Assembly (NCBI GenBank): GCA_001797035.1
Contig: MGOE01000110.1
Location: 16,580-23,323, forward strand
Source of the DNA: Chloroflexi bacterium RBG_16_72_14
Lineage (GTDB): Bacteria > Chloroflexota > Limnocylindria > Limnocylindrales > CSP1-4
Direction: 5' to 3'
Length of the DNA stretch: 6,744 nt
The first letter of the stretch is position 1; the number at the start of each line of letters is the position of its first letter. The translations under genes and the position numbers were made by a program. The notes beneath the pieces were generated by a model that saw only the letters and a list, made by a program, of their open reading frames with translations, was not told where the DNA came from and did no database searches. Positions 1 through 6,475 of this stretch are shown piece after piece.

Positions 1-1115
1 TCGATCGCCGCCGGCAGCGCGGCGAGCTGCTCTGGGGCCGTCCGCTCGAGGTCGCGAAGCGAGGCCAGCCGGGCGGCCTGTGCCCCCAGCAGCTGGTTCG
101 CGGCGGTCGTTCGCCCGACGATCTCCTGGAGCATCTGGCGGCGCTGCTCGGGTGTGTCCGGCTCGCTGTCGTCCAGGCGCTGCCGCACGGCGAACGCTGC
201 GCGCAGCTCCTCGCGCGCGCGGGCGAGGGCCTCTCTGTAGGGCACGGCCTCGGCCTCGCCCCACTGCGCCTCTGCGAAGCCGACCTCCTGGTCCGCGTCG
301 CGCACGGCCTCGTCCGTGGCCAGCAGCGCCCGGTTCGCCACCCGGGACAGGCGGTCGTGCTCCGCGGCGTCCGCCTTCGCGGCGTTGCGCCGCATGATGA
401 ACGTCCGCCCGACGAGGAACACCCCGCCGATGATCAGCAGGATCGCCAGCGCCGGCACGAGGTTGATGCCGCCGGACGGGCTCTCGGCGCCCTCACCGGT
501 GTCGGGCCGCGGCGTCACCGGCGCCGTGGTCGCCGGGGGCACCGTGACGGGTGCGGCAACAGTCGCCTCGCCCAGCGCCTCGGCCGCAGCGACCATCGCG
601 CCGGCGAAGTCACCGTCAGCCATGAGGTCCTCGGCGACCGCGAGAACCCCGTCGATCTCGTCGTCGGTGACGGCGTCCAGCGAGGGCCCGACCCACAGGG
701 CGTCCGAGCGATCCTCGACGGCGACCAGGAGCAGCGCGTCGTTGCCGCCCAGCGAGTTGGCCTCGGCCGTCGCCTGCGTGAACTCCGTGACGATCTCGGG
801 TTTCGTGGTGTCGACGAAGGCGACGAACAGCTGGACGTCCACATCGTCGCGCAGCCGTTCGAGGGCGTCGGCGACCTGTGACTCCTCGTCCGACGAGAGC
901 ACCCCGGCATCGTCGGTGACGCTGTCCCGGAGTTGCGGCACGTCCTGGGCGAGGGCGATGGACGGCGCCGCGACGAGGAGTGCCGCGAGCAGCATGGCGA
1001 GCAGGACACGCGCGGCGAGCAGGGCGTGCGTGACGCGCGCGGCCCCGCGCCGGACAGGTTCGGGATCGTGGCGCCACGGGCTCCCCCCGTGCGACGCCGC
1101 CTTGGGATGGATCAT
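1..1115 (-). CDS. TPM-domain (YgcG/Psb32-like) exported membrane protein, 3'-truncated by window edge
   Basis: 371 codons are visible and the frame is still open at position 1, so the C-terminus is missing. Residues 1-30 are a long, basic N-region. Residues 31-56 are a hydrophobic Ala/Leu signal-like segment ending ALA before QD, a possible signal peptidase site. Residues about 58-180 fit a TPM domain: the typical opening TDDAGVLSSDEE (67-78), then the GGNDALLLVAVEDRSDALWVG core. A Pro/Thr-rich linker follows (about 186-216), then a transmembrane helix at about 218-235 (NLVPALAILLIIGGVFLV) with RTFIMRR after it. The rest (about 240-371) is Ala/Glu/Arg-rich and probably helical or coiled coil. 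The predicted topology is TPM domain outside and helical tail in the cytoplasm. TPM proteins have roles in photosystem II repair (Psb32) or are uncharacterised envelope proteins; the function here is unknown. The ATG at 1115 has no clear Shine-Dalgarno, and the frame is open further upstream. It lies 62 nt after the methyltransferase stop, so co-transcription is possible. Family assignment is fairly secure, the role is not. Confidence 0.85.
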   Translation of the reverse strand, partial: MIHPKAASHGGSPWRHDPEPVRRGAARVTHALLAARVLLAMLLAALLVAAPSIALAQDVPQLRDSVTDDAGVLSSDEESQVADALERLRDDVDVQLFVAFVDTTKPEIVTEFTQATAEANSLGGNDALLLVAVEDRSDALWVGPSLDAVTDDEIDGVLAVAEDLMADGDFAGAMVAAAEALGEATVAAPVTVPPATTAPVTPRPDTGEGAESPSGGINLVPALAILLIIGGVFLVGRTFIMRRNAAKADAAEHDRLSRVANRALLATDEAVRDADQEVGFAEAQWGEAEAVPYREALARAREELRAAFAVRQRLDDSEPDTPEQRRQMLQEIVGRTTAANQLLGAQAARLASLRDLERTAPEQLAALPAAI

Positions 1116-1129
1116 GGGGTCTCGCCCGA

Positions 1130-1135
1130 ATCCTA
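1130..1135 (-). promoter_or_regulatory. Candidate -10 box (TAGGAT) for the TPM-domain gene
   Basis: On the minus strand TAGGAT fits the TANNNT -10 pattern of high-GC bacteria. It would place transcription start near 1123, only about 8 nt before the ATG at 1115. No convincing -35 box is visible. The same bases could be taken for a Shine-Dalgarno (AGGA), but they lie 15 nt from the ATG, which is too far. This is a weak call. Confidence 0.3.
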
Positions 1136-1177
1136 CCCCCGGTCCGGCCCTGCGGGGCGAGCGCGACGCCCCGCGGC

Positions 1178-2575
1178 CTAGATGATCGCGCGCAGCCTCG
1201 TGGGCGGCCACGCCCAGTCGATCGGCAGGCCGGCCCCTGCCAGCGCTCGCCGGCGTCCCGCCTCGGTGGCGCCCAGGACCAGGATCCGGTCGGTCTTGGT
1301 CGCCTGCCCGGCCTCGTCGCCCCACAGCCGGGTCATCTTGCGGTTGGCGGCGATCTCGTCGCGGACCATGCCGGCGAGACGGTACCCGGCGGGGTAGGCG
1401 GCCTCCTCCCACACGCGCTCGGCGAGCCCCAGGCCGGTCGCGGACGGCTTGCCGCCGTCGCGCTCGACGTCGCCGATCACGAGGACCGCGATGCCGTCGT
1501 CGGTCAGGGCGGACCGGAGGTCGGCGAGGACCTCGCGCATGAACACGAGGTACGGCTCGCGGTGGTGGGCGTGGTCCAGCTCGTCGTCGATGGCCTGTGC
1601 GTCGAAGCCCAGGAACCACGTCCGCAGCCAGTTGTAGTAACCGTAGCGCAGCACGCGCAGGTACGGGGGTGACGTGACGGCGAGCCGGGCCCGGTCCGGC
1701 AGGCCGCGGGCGTGCAGGGCGGCCCGGGTGCGCTTGCCCGCCGTGCGCGCGTCGCCCAGGAGCGCGAGGCCGCCGGTCGTCGGCAGCGGCTGGCGGTACA
1801 GCCGGTCGAGCTTGGCCGACAGCGCGTCGAACGCGTCGCGCTCCGGGGACCGGAACCCGGTCCGGGCCGCGAACCCGCGGACGTAGCGCGGCGCCATGCT
1901 GAACGTGTTGGGCATCAGGGTGGACAGGTAGGACGGGGTCTTCCCGTGCAGGATCCCGACCACCGCGCCTGCGAGGAAGCGGTCGGTCCGGTCGGCGAGC
2001 CGGAGGGAGGCGCGCAGGAACAGCAACTGGCCGAGCGTGCGCGGGTGGAACGCGATCGCCACCTCGTCGGGCACGGGCTCAGTGCGGGCGTCCGGCCCGC
2101 CGCCGCTACCGGTGGCCGGGACGAACGCCGACGGGTGACCGGGCCTCGCGACCACGCGCTCGCCGAGCGCGACCCAGGCCGTCGCATCGGCGCCAAACGC
2201 GAGCCGGAGGGCCGCCAGCCGGGTCCTGGCCTCCGCCGGGGTCGCCGGCTCCAGCTTTGCGGCGGTCAGCAGGTGCGCAAACGGGTTGAGGTCGTTGCCG
2301 ACGCCGATCCGGCCCTCGGCGGATGCCTGGAGGGGTGCCGTGCCACGCCCGGAGAACGGGTCGAGCACGACGTCACCCGGGCGGCTGTAGCGGGCGATGA
2401 ACGCGTGGGGGAGAGCCGCCGGGAAGCTCGCGAGGTACGAGCACATCGGGTGGAGACTGTGACCCCACAGGCGCGGCTGCGCCTTCCACTCGGGCTCGAT
2501 GCCGAGGCCGGGCAGCGCGCTGGGCAGCTCGAGCGCGAGCTGGGCACCGTTCGGTTGTCGTGACAGGTCGGGCAT
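1178..2575 (-). CDS. DNA amino-methyltransferase (N4-cytosine or N6-adenine type), apparently orphan
   Basis: This is a 465-aa protein when started at the ATG at 2575. Residues 37-50 (WGHSLHPMCSYLAS) precede the SAM-binding motif I, DPFSGRGT (72-79), followed by an acidic-loop motif GNDLNPF (93-99). About 200 residues later comes catalytic motif IV TSPPY (301-305), then GIAVLVIGDV (361-370) and a terminal KTDRILVLGA (427-436) typical of this fold. The order motif I before motif IV, with a long insert between, resembles the alpha-type arrangement, with the insert (about 110-290) a candidate target-recognition region. SPPY-type motif IV is commonest in m4C enzymes, but m6A cannot be excluded. 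No restriction endonuclease flanks it in the window, so it may be a solitary methylase. The open frame extends to a GTG at 2692, but that start has no ribosome site and the extension covers the likely promoter, so the ATG is preferred. Its own ribosome site is also weak. Confidence 0.85.
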   Translation of the reverse strand: MPDLSRQPNGAQLALELPSALPGLGIEPEWKAQPRLWGHSLHPMCSYLASFPAALPHAFIARYSRPGDVVLDPFSGRGTAPLQASAEGRIGVGNDLNPFAHLLTAAKLEPATPAEARTRLAALRLAFGADATAWVALGERVVARPGHPSAFVPATGSGGGPDARTEPVPDEVAIAFHPRTLGQLLFLRASLRLADRTDRFLAGAVVGILHGKTPSYLSTLMPNTFSMAPRYVRGFAARTGFRSPERDAFDALSAKLDRLYRQPLPTTGGLALLGDARTAGKRTRAALHARGLPDRARLAVTSPPYLRVLRYGYYNWLRTWFLGFDAQAIDDELDHAHHREPYLVFMREVLADLRSALTDDGIAVLVIGDVERDGGKPSATGLGLAERVWEEAAYPAGYRLAGMVRDEIAANRKMTRLWGDEAGQATKTDRILVLGATEAGRRRALAGAGLPIDWAWPPTRLRAII

Positions 2576-2628
2576 TCCCGGGCTCGACGGACCCGCGCGG
2601 GACTGGGCGCACCGCGCGAAGGGCCCGG

Positions 2629-2637
2629 AGCGTAGCA
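2629..2637 (-). promoter_or_regulatory. Candidate extended -10 (TGCTACGCT) for the methyltransferase
   Basis: Read on the minus strand, TGCTACGCT is an extended -10 (TGn followed by TANNNT). It predicts transcription start near 2622 and a leader of about 47 nt to the ATG at 2575. TTACTG sits 17 nt upstream (2652-2657) as a poor -35. This site is the main reason for preferring the 2575 start over the GTG at 2692. Confidence 0.4.
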
Positions 2638-2704
2638 CGCGCGATTCGCCGCAGTAATGGGTCGAACGACCTACCCGCGCGATGCCCTCCACGCGCGGGA
2701 CCGC

Positions 2705-2710
2705 TACTCT
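2705..2710 (+). promoter_or_regulatory. Candidate -10 box (TACTCT) for tRNA-Arg
   Basis: TACTCT fits TANNNT and would start transcription at about 2717, five nt before the mature tRNA 5' end. No good -35 match is seen at the proper spacing. The site is divergent from the methyltransferase promoter about 70 bp away, and the two share the core GCTACNCT. Confidence 0.4.
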
Positions 2711-2721
2711 GGTCGCGCCGC

Positions 2722-2797
2722 GCCCCCGTAGCTCAGCGGATAGAGCAGCCGCCTTCTAAGCGGTAGGCCGCAGGTTCGATTCCTGCCGGGGGCGCCA
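2722..2797 (+). tRNA. tRNA-Arg (anticodon TCT)
   Basis: A complete 76-nt cloverleaf with encoded CCA. The acceptor strands GCCCCCG (2722-2728) and CGGGGGC (2787-2793) pair fully; the discriminator base is G2794 and CCA occupies 2795-2797. The D stem is GCTC/GAGC (2731-2734, 2743-2746). The anticodon stem is GCCGC/GCGGT (2748-2752, 2760-2764) with one G-U pair. The loop CTTCTAA (2753-2759) has T33, anticodon TCT at 2755-2757 and A37. The variable loop is 5 nt. The T stem is GCAGG/CCTGC around TTCGATT. It should read AGA (and probably AGG) codons, which are rare in such GC-rich DNA; one AGA codon was noticed in the TPM gene (234-236, minus strand). Confidence 0.97.
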
Positions 2798-2815
2798 TTC
2801 CTGCCGGGGCCGCCA
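2779..2815 (+). repeat. Tandem duplication of the tRNA-Arg 3' end (possible att scar)
   Basis: The last 19 nt of the tRNA (2779-2797, attcctgccgggggcgcca) recur immediately as attcctgccggggccgcca at 2797-2815. The copies share one base, are offset by 18 nt and differ at a single position. The second copy carries the 3' half of the T arm and acceptor strand, including CCA, but no 5' half, so it cannot be a tRNA. Duplicated tRNA 3' ends are a usual product of tyrosine-recombinase integration. Simple slippage could also produce a tandem copy this short. Confidence 0.8.
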
Positions 2816-2823
2816 CCAACCGA

Positions 2824-2878
2824 CGCCGTGTCGTGTCGCCCTGCAACGACGCGTCGCCCTGCAGGGCTGGACACGGCG
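2824..2878. repeat. Cluster of inverted and direct repeats just downstream of the tRNA
   Basis: A perfect 9-bp inverted repeat (CGCCGTGTC at 2824-2832, GACACGGCG at 2870-2878) encloses 37 nt. Inside, the 11-mer GTCGCCCTGCA occurs twice (2835-2845 and 2853-2863), again 18 nt apart. Two overlapping palindromes also lie there: CGACGCGTCG (2847-2856) and GCCCTGCAGGGC (2856-2867). No T-run follows, so this is not a classical intrinsic terminator, though a transcript could fold into a hairpin ending the tRNA unit. It could equally be a protein-binding region such as recombinase arm sites or an operator for the downstream HTH protein. Function is inferred only. Confidence 0.6.
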
Positions 2879-3226
2879 GTCCACAATGCGATCCGTCGAC
2901 GTTGCGGGCCCACGAGGCCCGTGGGCGCCGAACCGGGGGCCGGCGAGCGTTGCCGCATCGACGCATGGCTGTGCCCCCATGCGCCGCCCGCGCGCCGCCG
3001 GCCCCTGCTGCTCCCGATGCGCCCGCCGGCGCGCCGACGACGTCGTGCCGACGCACGCGCCGCCGTCCATCGCGCCCCTGGGCGACCGCTGGTACCACCG
3101 GTTACCCGAGAGTACGGCTTGTTGGCCGCGCCCTTCACCGGGACACTCCGCCCAGCAGCGAGCCGGACCGCACCGCAGTGCCCTTCGCGGACCCGGCGGC
3201 TCCGACACCAGCAGAGGCAAGCCCAG
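2879..3226. other. Intergenic stretch without a credible gene
   Basis: About 350 bp. Open frames cross it in several phases on both strands, but their translations are Arg/Pro/Ala-rich, without recognisable domains, and several also run through the tRNA, so I treat them as GC-driven noise. Possible folds include a 10-bp inverted repeat (2936-2945 with 2996-3005) enclosing a 7-bp hairpin (2962-2968 with 2977-2983), and a small hairpin at 2908-2926. Such stems are expected by chance at this GC content. No clear promoter for the HTH gene was found. Confidence 0.55.
3213..3217 (+). promoter_or_regulatory. Ribosome binding site (AGAGG) fixing the HTH start
   Basis: AGAGG lies 9 nt before the ATG at 3227. 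The same frame is open far upstream, but the upstream translation is not protein-like. The next in-frame ATG (3236) would be 18 nt from this site. The site therefore favours 3227. Confidence 0.6.
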
Positions 3227-3421
3227 ATGGCGTCAATGGCAATCAACGATCTCGGACCGATGCTCACCGCGAGCGAGGTCGCCGAGATGCTCCACCTCCA
3301 CGTCAACACCGTGAAGCGTCTTGGCGACCGCGGCGAGCTGCCGTTCTACCGCGTGTGCAAGCGCGGCGACCGGCGTTTCCGGCTCGAGGACGTGATGGCC
3401 TTCCTGGCCCGCAACCGCTGA
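3227..3421 (+). CDS. Stand-alone excisionase/MerR-like HTH protein (BldC/Xis type)
   Basis: A 64-aa protein made of a single winged-helix DNA-binding module. Residues 12-31 (MLTASEVAEMLHLHVNTVKR) are the helix-turn-helix, followed by GDRGELPFYRV and the wing GDRRFRLEDVMAFLARN. This pattern (LT..EVA..L....NTV.R...RGELP..R...RRFR.EDV..FL) is that of the HTH_17/excisionase family. It closely resembles Streptomyces BldC (about 68 aa), a MerR-like developmental regulator with a GHRRYR wing. There is no effector or catalytic domain, so it acts as a DNA-binding protein: either a recombination directionality factor or a small transcription regulator. Its nearest upstream gene is tRNA-Arg with a duplicated 3' end, which suits an Xis origin, but no integrase is seen. 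It faces the aminotransferase convergently across 58 bp. The fold is confident; the target is unknown. Confidence 0.85.
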   Translation: MASMAINDLGPMLTASEVAEMLHLHVNTVKRLGDRGELPFYRVCKRGDRRFRLEDVMAFLARNR

Positions 3422-3429
3422 TCCACCCA

Positions 3430-3467
3430 AGGCGTCCCCCGGCCCGCGTCACCGGGTCGGGAAGCCT
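3430..3467. terminator. Strong GC hairpin between convergent genes (bidirectional terminator candidate)
   Basis: CCCGGCCCG (3438-3446) pairs with CGGGTCGGG (3453-3461) over 9 bp, with one G-U wobble on the plus strand and a 6-nt loop. After a small internal loop the stem extends with AGGC (3430-3433) and GCCT (3464-3467). There is no T-tract on either side. Its position in the 58-bp gap between converging stop codons supports a role in ending both transcripts. Confidence 0.5.
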
Positions 3468-3479
3468 CCCGCGCAGCGC

Positions 3480-4784
<1,305 letters not shown>

Positions 4785-4790
4785 GAGCCG

Positions 4791-4796
4791 AGTATA
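4791..4796 (-). promoter_or_regulatory. -10 box (TATACT) giving a leaderless aminotransferase mRNA
   Basis: TATACT on the minus strand matches the TATAAT consensus at 5 of 6 positions. Its 3' base is 7 nt from the G of the GTG at 4784, so +1 and the start codon coincide. No purine-rich ribosome site precedes the GTG. The -35 region is weak. It lies in the 29-nt gap after the small membrane protein gene. Confidence 0.6.
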
Positions 4797-4813
4797 GGGA
4801 GCCGGGCAGCGGA

Positions 4814-5116
4814 TCAGCGACGCGCGCGCCGGAGCCGGACGGCGGCCAGCACGGCGGCGATCACGAGCGCGCACCCGGCGAACGCCGCCGACGCGCCGAG
4901 TGTCGCCAGGAGCCCGAGCAGCACGCCGGCGGGCGCGCCGTCGACGATGAGCCGGACCGCCGCCAGTGATCCCGCCGCGGCGAGGAACAGGCCCCCGCAA
5001 CCGAGCAGCAGACCGCCCAGCATCCCGGTCCGCACCCGCATGACCGGGGCATCCGGGTCATCGGCGGGTCGCCAGGACGACGGCTCGCCCCCTGGCGGGG
5101 GCGGTGGCTGAACCAT
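4814..5116 (-). CDS. Small two-helix membrane protein of unknown function
   Basis: A 100-aa protein that I do not recognise. The N-terminus (1-25) is Pro-rich (MVQPPPPPGGEP) and hydrophilic. A hydrophobic helix at about 31-55 (Gly/Leu/Ala-rich) is followed by a short RLIVDG turn. A second long hydrophobic stretch, about 62-92, ends in the basic tail RLRRARR. Basic residues flank both ends (R27/R29 and the C-terminal tail), so both termini are probably cytoplasmic. The start is well supported by AGGAGG four nt before the ATG. It is co-oriented with the aminotransferase (29-nt gap) and divergent from the acyl-CoA dehydrogenase (81-bp gap). Longer open frames on this strand run antisense through the dehydrogenase and are not real. 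A function linked to the aminotransferase, such as transport, is only a guess; it is too small to be a normal permease. Confidence 0.75.
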   Translation of the reverse strand: MVQPPPPPGGEPSSWRPADDPDAPVMRVRTGMLGGLLLGCGGLFLAAAGSLAAVRLIVDGAPAGVLLGLLATLGASAAFAGCALVIAAVLAAVRLRRARR

Positions 5117-5120
5117 CGGA

Positions 5121-5126
5121 CCTCCT
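5121..5126 (-). promoter_or_regulatory. Perfect Shine-Dalgarno (AGGAGG) of the small membrane protein
   Basis: AGGAGG on the minus strand, with a 4-nt spacer to the ATG at 5116. It is the best ribosome site in the window and decides the start of a gene whose frame is open for over 1.3 kb upstream. Confidence 0.8.
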
Positions 5127-5146
5127 GTCCGCTCGATCCCGGGCGG

Positions 5147-5152
5147 TAGCAT
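5147..5152 (+). promoter_or_regulatory. Candidate -10 box (TAGCAT) for the acyl-CoA dehydrogenase
   Basis: TAGCAT fits TANNNT and predicts transcription start near 5159, leaving a leader of about 39 nt to the GTG at 5198. No clear -35 is seen. It sits in the 81-bp divergent gap shared with the small membrane protein gene, for which no equally good -10 was found. Confidence 0.35.
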
Positions 5153-5197
5153 TCGAAGCGCCGCGTCCGTGCCCCCGCTCCGAGGCCCCTGACCGCC

Positions 5198-6403
5198 GTG
5201 ATCGACTTCACCTTGACCGACGAGAACCGGCTCGTTCGCGATGCCGCCCGCGCCTTCGCCGAGGCCGAGATCCTGCCACACATCCGCGACTGGGATGAGC
5301 AGGGCGAGACCCACCGCGAGGTGTTCGCGAAGATGGGCGAGCTCGGGTTCCTGGGGGCGCCGATCCCGGAACGCTACGGCGGCTCGGGCATGGACTACAT
5401 CAGCTTCGCGCTGCTGTGCGAGGAGCTGGAGCGGGCCGACACGGCGTTCCGGGTGGTGCAGAGCGTGCACGTCGGGCTCAACAGCCTGACCCTGCTCCAG
5501 TGGGGGACCGAGGAGCAGCGGCAGCGCTGGCTGGTGCCCCAGGCAAGGGGCGAGAAGCTGGCGACCTTCGCGCTGACGGAGCCGGGCGTGGGGACGGACG
5601 CCTCCAACCTGGCCACGACGGCGCGGCGGGACGGCGACTCGTACGTCCTCAACGGCTCCAAGCTGTGGATCAGCCTCGCGGACATCGCGGACCAGTTCCT
5701 GGTGTTCGCGACGGTGGACCGCGAGAAGCGCCACAAGGGGATCACGGCCTTCGTGGTGGAGCGCGGGATGCGGGGCCTGACCACCGGCACGCTCCATGGC
5801 AAGCTCGGCATCCGGGCGGGCAACACCGGCCTCATCAACCTCGAGGACGTTCGCGTCCCGGTCGAGCACCGGATCGGCGAGGAGGGCGAAGGCTTCCTGG
5901 TCGCGATGAGCGCGATCGACCAGGGCCGCTTCACGGTCGCAGCGGGGGCGGTGGGCCTCGCGCAGGCGTGCCTCGACGCCTCGCTGCGCTACGCGCACGA
6001 GCGGCACACGTTCGGCGAGGAGATCGGCCGCCACCAGCTGGTCAAGCAGATGATCGCCAACATGGCCAAGGGGACCGAGGTCGGCCGGCTGCTGGTGTTC
6101 CACGCTGGCTGGCTCAAGAACCGCGGGCTCCGCAACACCCGCGAGACGTCGGTGGCCAAGTGGCACGCGACGGAGCACTCGGTGCAGGCGGCCCTGGACG
6201 CGATCCAGATCCACGGCGCGAGCGGGTACAGCAACGAATTCCCGGTCGAGCGCTACCTGCGCAACGCGAAGGCCGCGGTCATCTACGAGGGCACGAGCCA
6301 GCTGCACACGCTGATCCAGGCCGACTATGCGCTGGGCTACCGCGAGGACCGGCCGCTGCGCTGCGAGCCCTGGCCGGCAGAGGGGTTCGAGCGACCTGCC
6401 TGA
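5198..6403 (+). CDS. Acyl-CoA dehydrogenase
   Basis: A 401-aa flavoprotein of typical family length, expected to form the trans-2-enoyl-CoA from an acyl-CoA and pass electrons to electron-transfer flavoprotein in the cytoplasm. The N-terminal helical domain starts at IDFTLTDENRLVRDAARAFA. The family signature FALTEPGVGTDASNL has E128. The middle beta domain includes LNGSKLWIS. The C-terminal helical domain has RHTFG (269-273), the QIHGASGYSNEFPVERYLRNAK signature and YEGT with the catalytic base E364. The glutamate at YEGT is the position used by MCAD, SCAD and glutaryl-CoA dehydrogenases, rather than the alternative site of isovaleryl/long-chain enzymes. The usual RD of the second signature is RN here (RYLRN). 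Chain-length specificity cannot be read. Start is GTG with only a weak GAGG 12 nt before it. The convergent neighbour is a probable ETF:quinone-type Fe-S oxidoreductase, which fits as its electron outlet. Confidence 0.95.
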   Translation: MIDFTLTDENRLVRDAARAFAEAEILPHIRDWDEQGETHREVFAKMGELGFLGAPIPERYGGSGMDYISFALLCEELERADTAFRVVQSVHVGLNSLTLLQWGTEEQRQRWLVPQARGEKLATFALTEPGVGTDASNLATTARRDGDSYVLNGSKLWISLADIADQFLVFATVDREKRHKGITAFVVERGMRGLTTGTLHGKLGIRAGNTGLINLEDVRVPVEHRIGEEGEGFLVAMSAIDQGRFTVAAGAVGLAQACLDASLRYAHERHTFGEEIGRHQLVKQMIANMAKGTEVGRLLVFHAGWLKNRGLRNTRETSVAKWHATEHSVQAALDAIQIHGASGYSNEFPVERYLRNAKAAVIYEGTSQLHTLIQADYALGYREDRPLRCEPWPAEGFERPA

Positions 6404-6447
6404 GCCCGTCCGCGGCGGCCACGATCCGCAGCATCGTCCCACCGGGG

Positions 6448-6467
6448 CGCAACGGGACCGGGTTGCG
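6448..6467. terminator. Weak hairpin between convergent dehydrogenase and Fe-S genes
   Basis: CGCAAC (6448-6453) pairs with GTTGCG (6462-6467) over 6 bp with an 8-nt loop, in the 72-bp gap between converging stops. There is no T-tract, and the stem is short enough to be chance. It is listed because position suits a terminator. Confidence 0.25.
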
Positions 6468-6475
6468 ACGCTCCC

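Noticed and set aside
316..1185. Plus-strand 289-codon open frame antisense to the TPM gene
   Set aside because: Ser/Ala/Thr/Arg-rich low-complexity translation. The opposite strand carries a signal segment, TPM core and membrane helix.
2576..2692. 39-residue N-terminal extension of the methyltransferase from a GTG at 2692
   Set aside because: No ribosome site, compositionally unlike the rest, and it covers an extended -10 box. It cannot be fully excluded because the ATG at 2575 also has a weak site.
2797..2820. Second, partial tRNA downstream of tRNA-Arg
   Set aside because: Only the 3' 19 nt are present; there is no D arm, anticodon arm or 5' acceptor strand.
2824..2878. CRISPR-like array
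   Set aside because: Only two 11-nt repeats with a 7-nt gap; there is no regular repeat-spacer structure and no cas gene.
2828..3226. 133-residue N-terminal extension of the HTH protein from a GTG at 2828
   Set aside because: The extension is Arg/Pro-rich, without domain character, and lacks a ribosome site. AGAGG at proper spacing marks the ATG at 3227.
2704..3309. Minus-strand open frames crossing the tRNA, with translations containing NRTCGLPLRRRLLYPLSYGG or similar
   Set aside because: This peptide is the antisense translation of the tRNA itself, a well-known source of false protein annotations.
5117..6442. Minus-strand open frame antisense to the acyl-CoA dehydrogenase, continuous with the small membrane protein
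   Set aside because: It mirrors the real dehydrogenase codons. The ribosome site at 5121-5126 marks the true start of the small gene at 5116.
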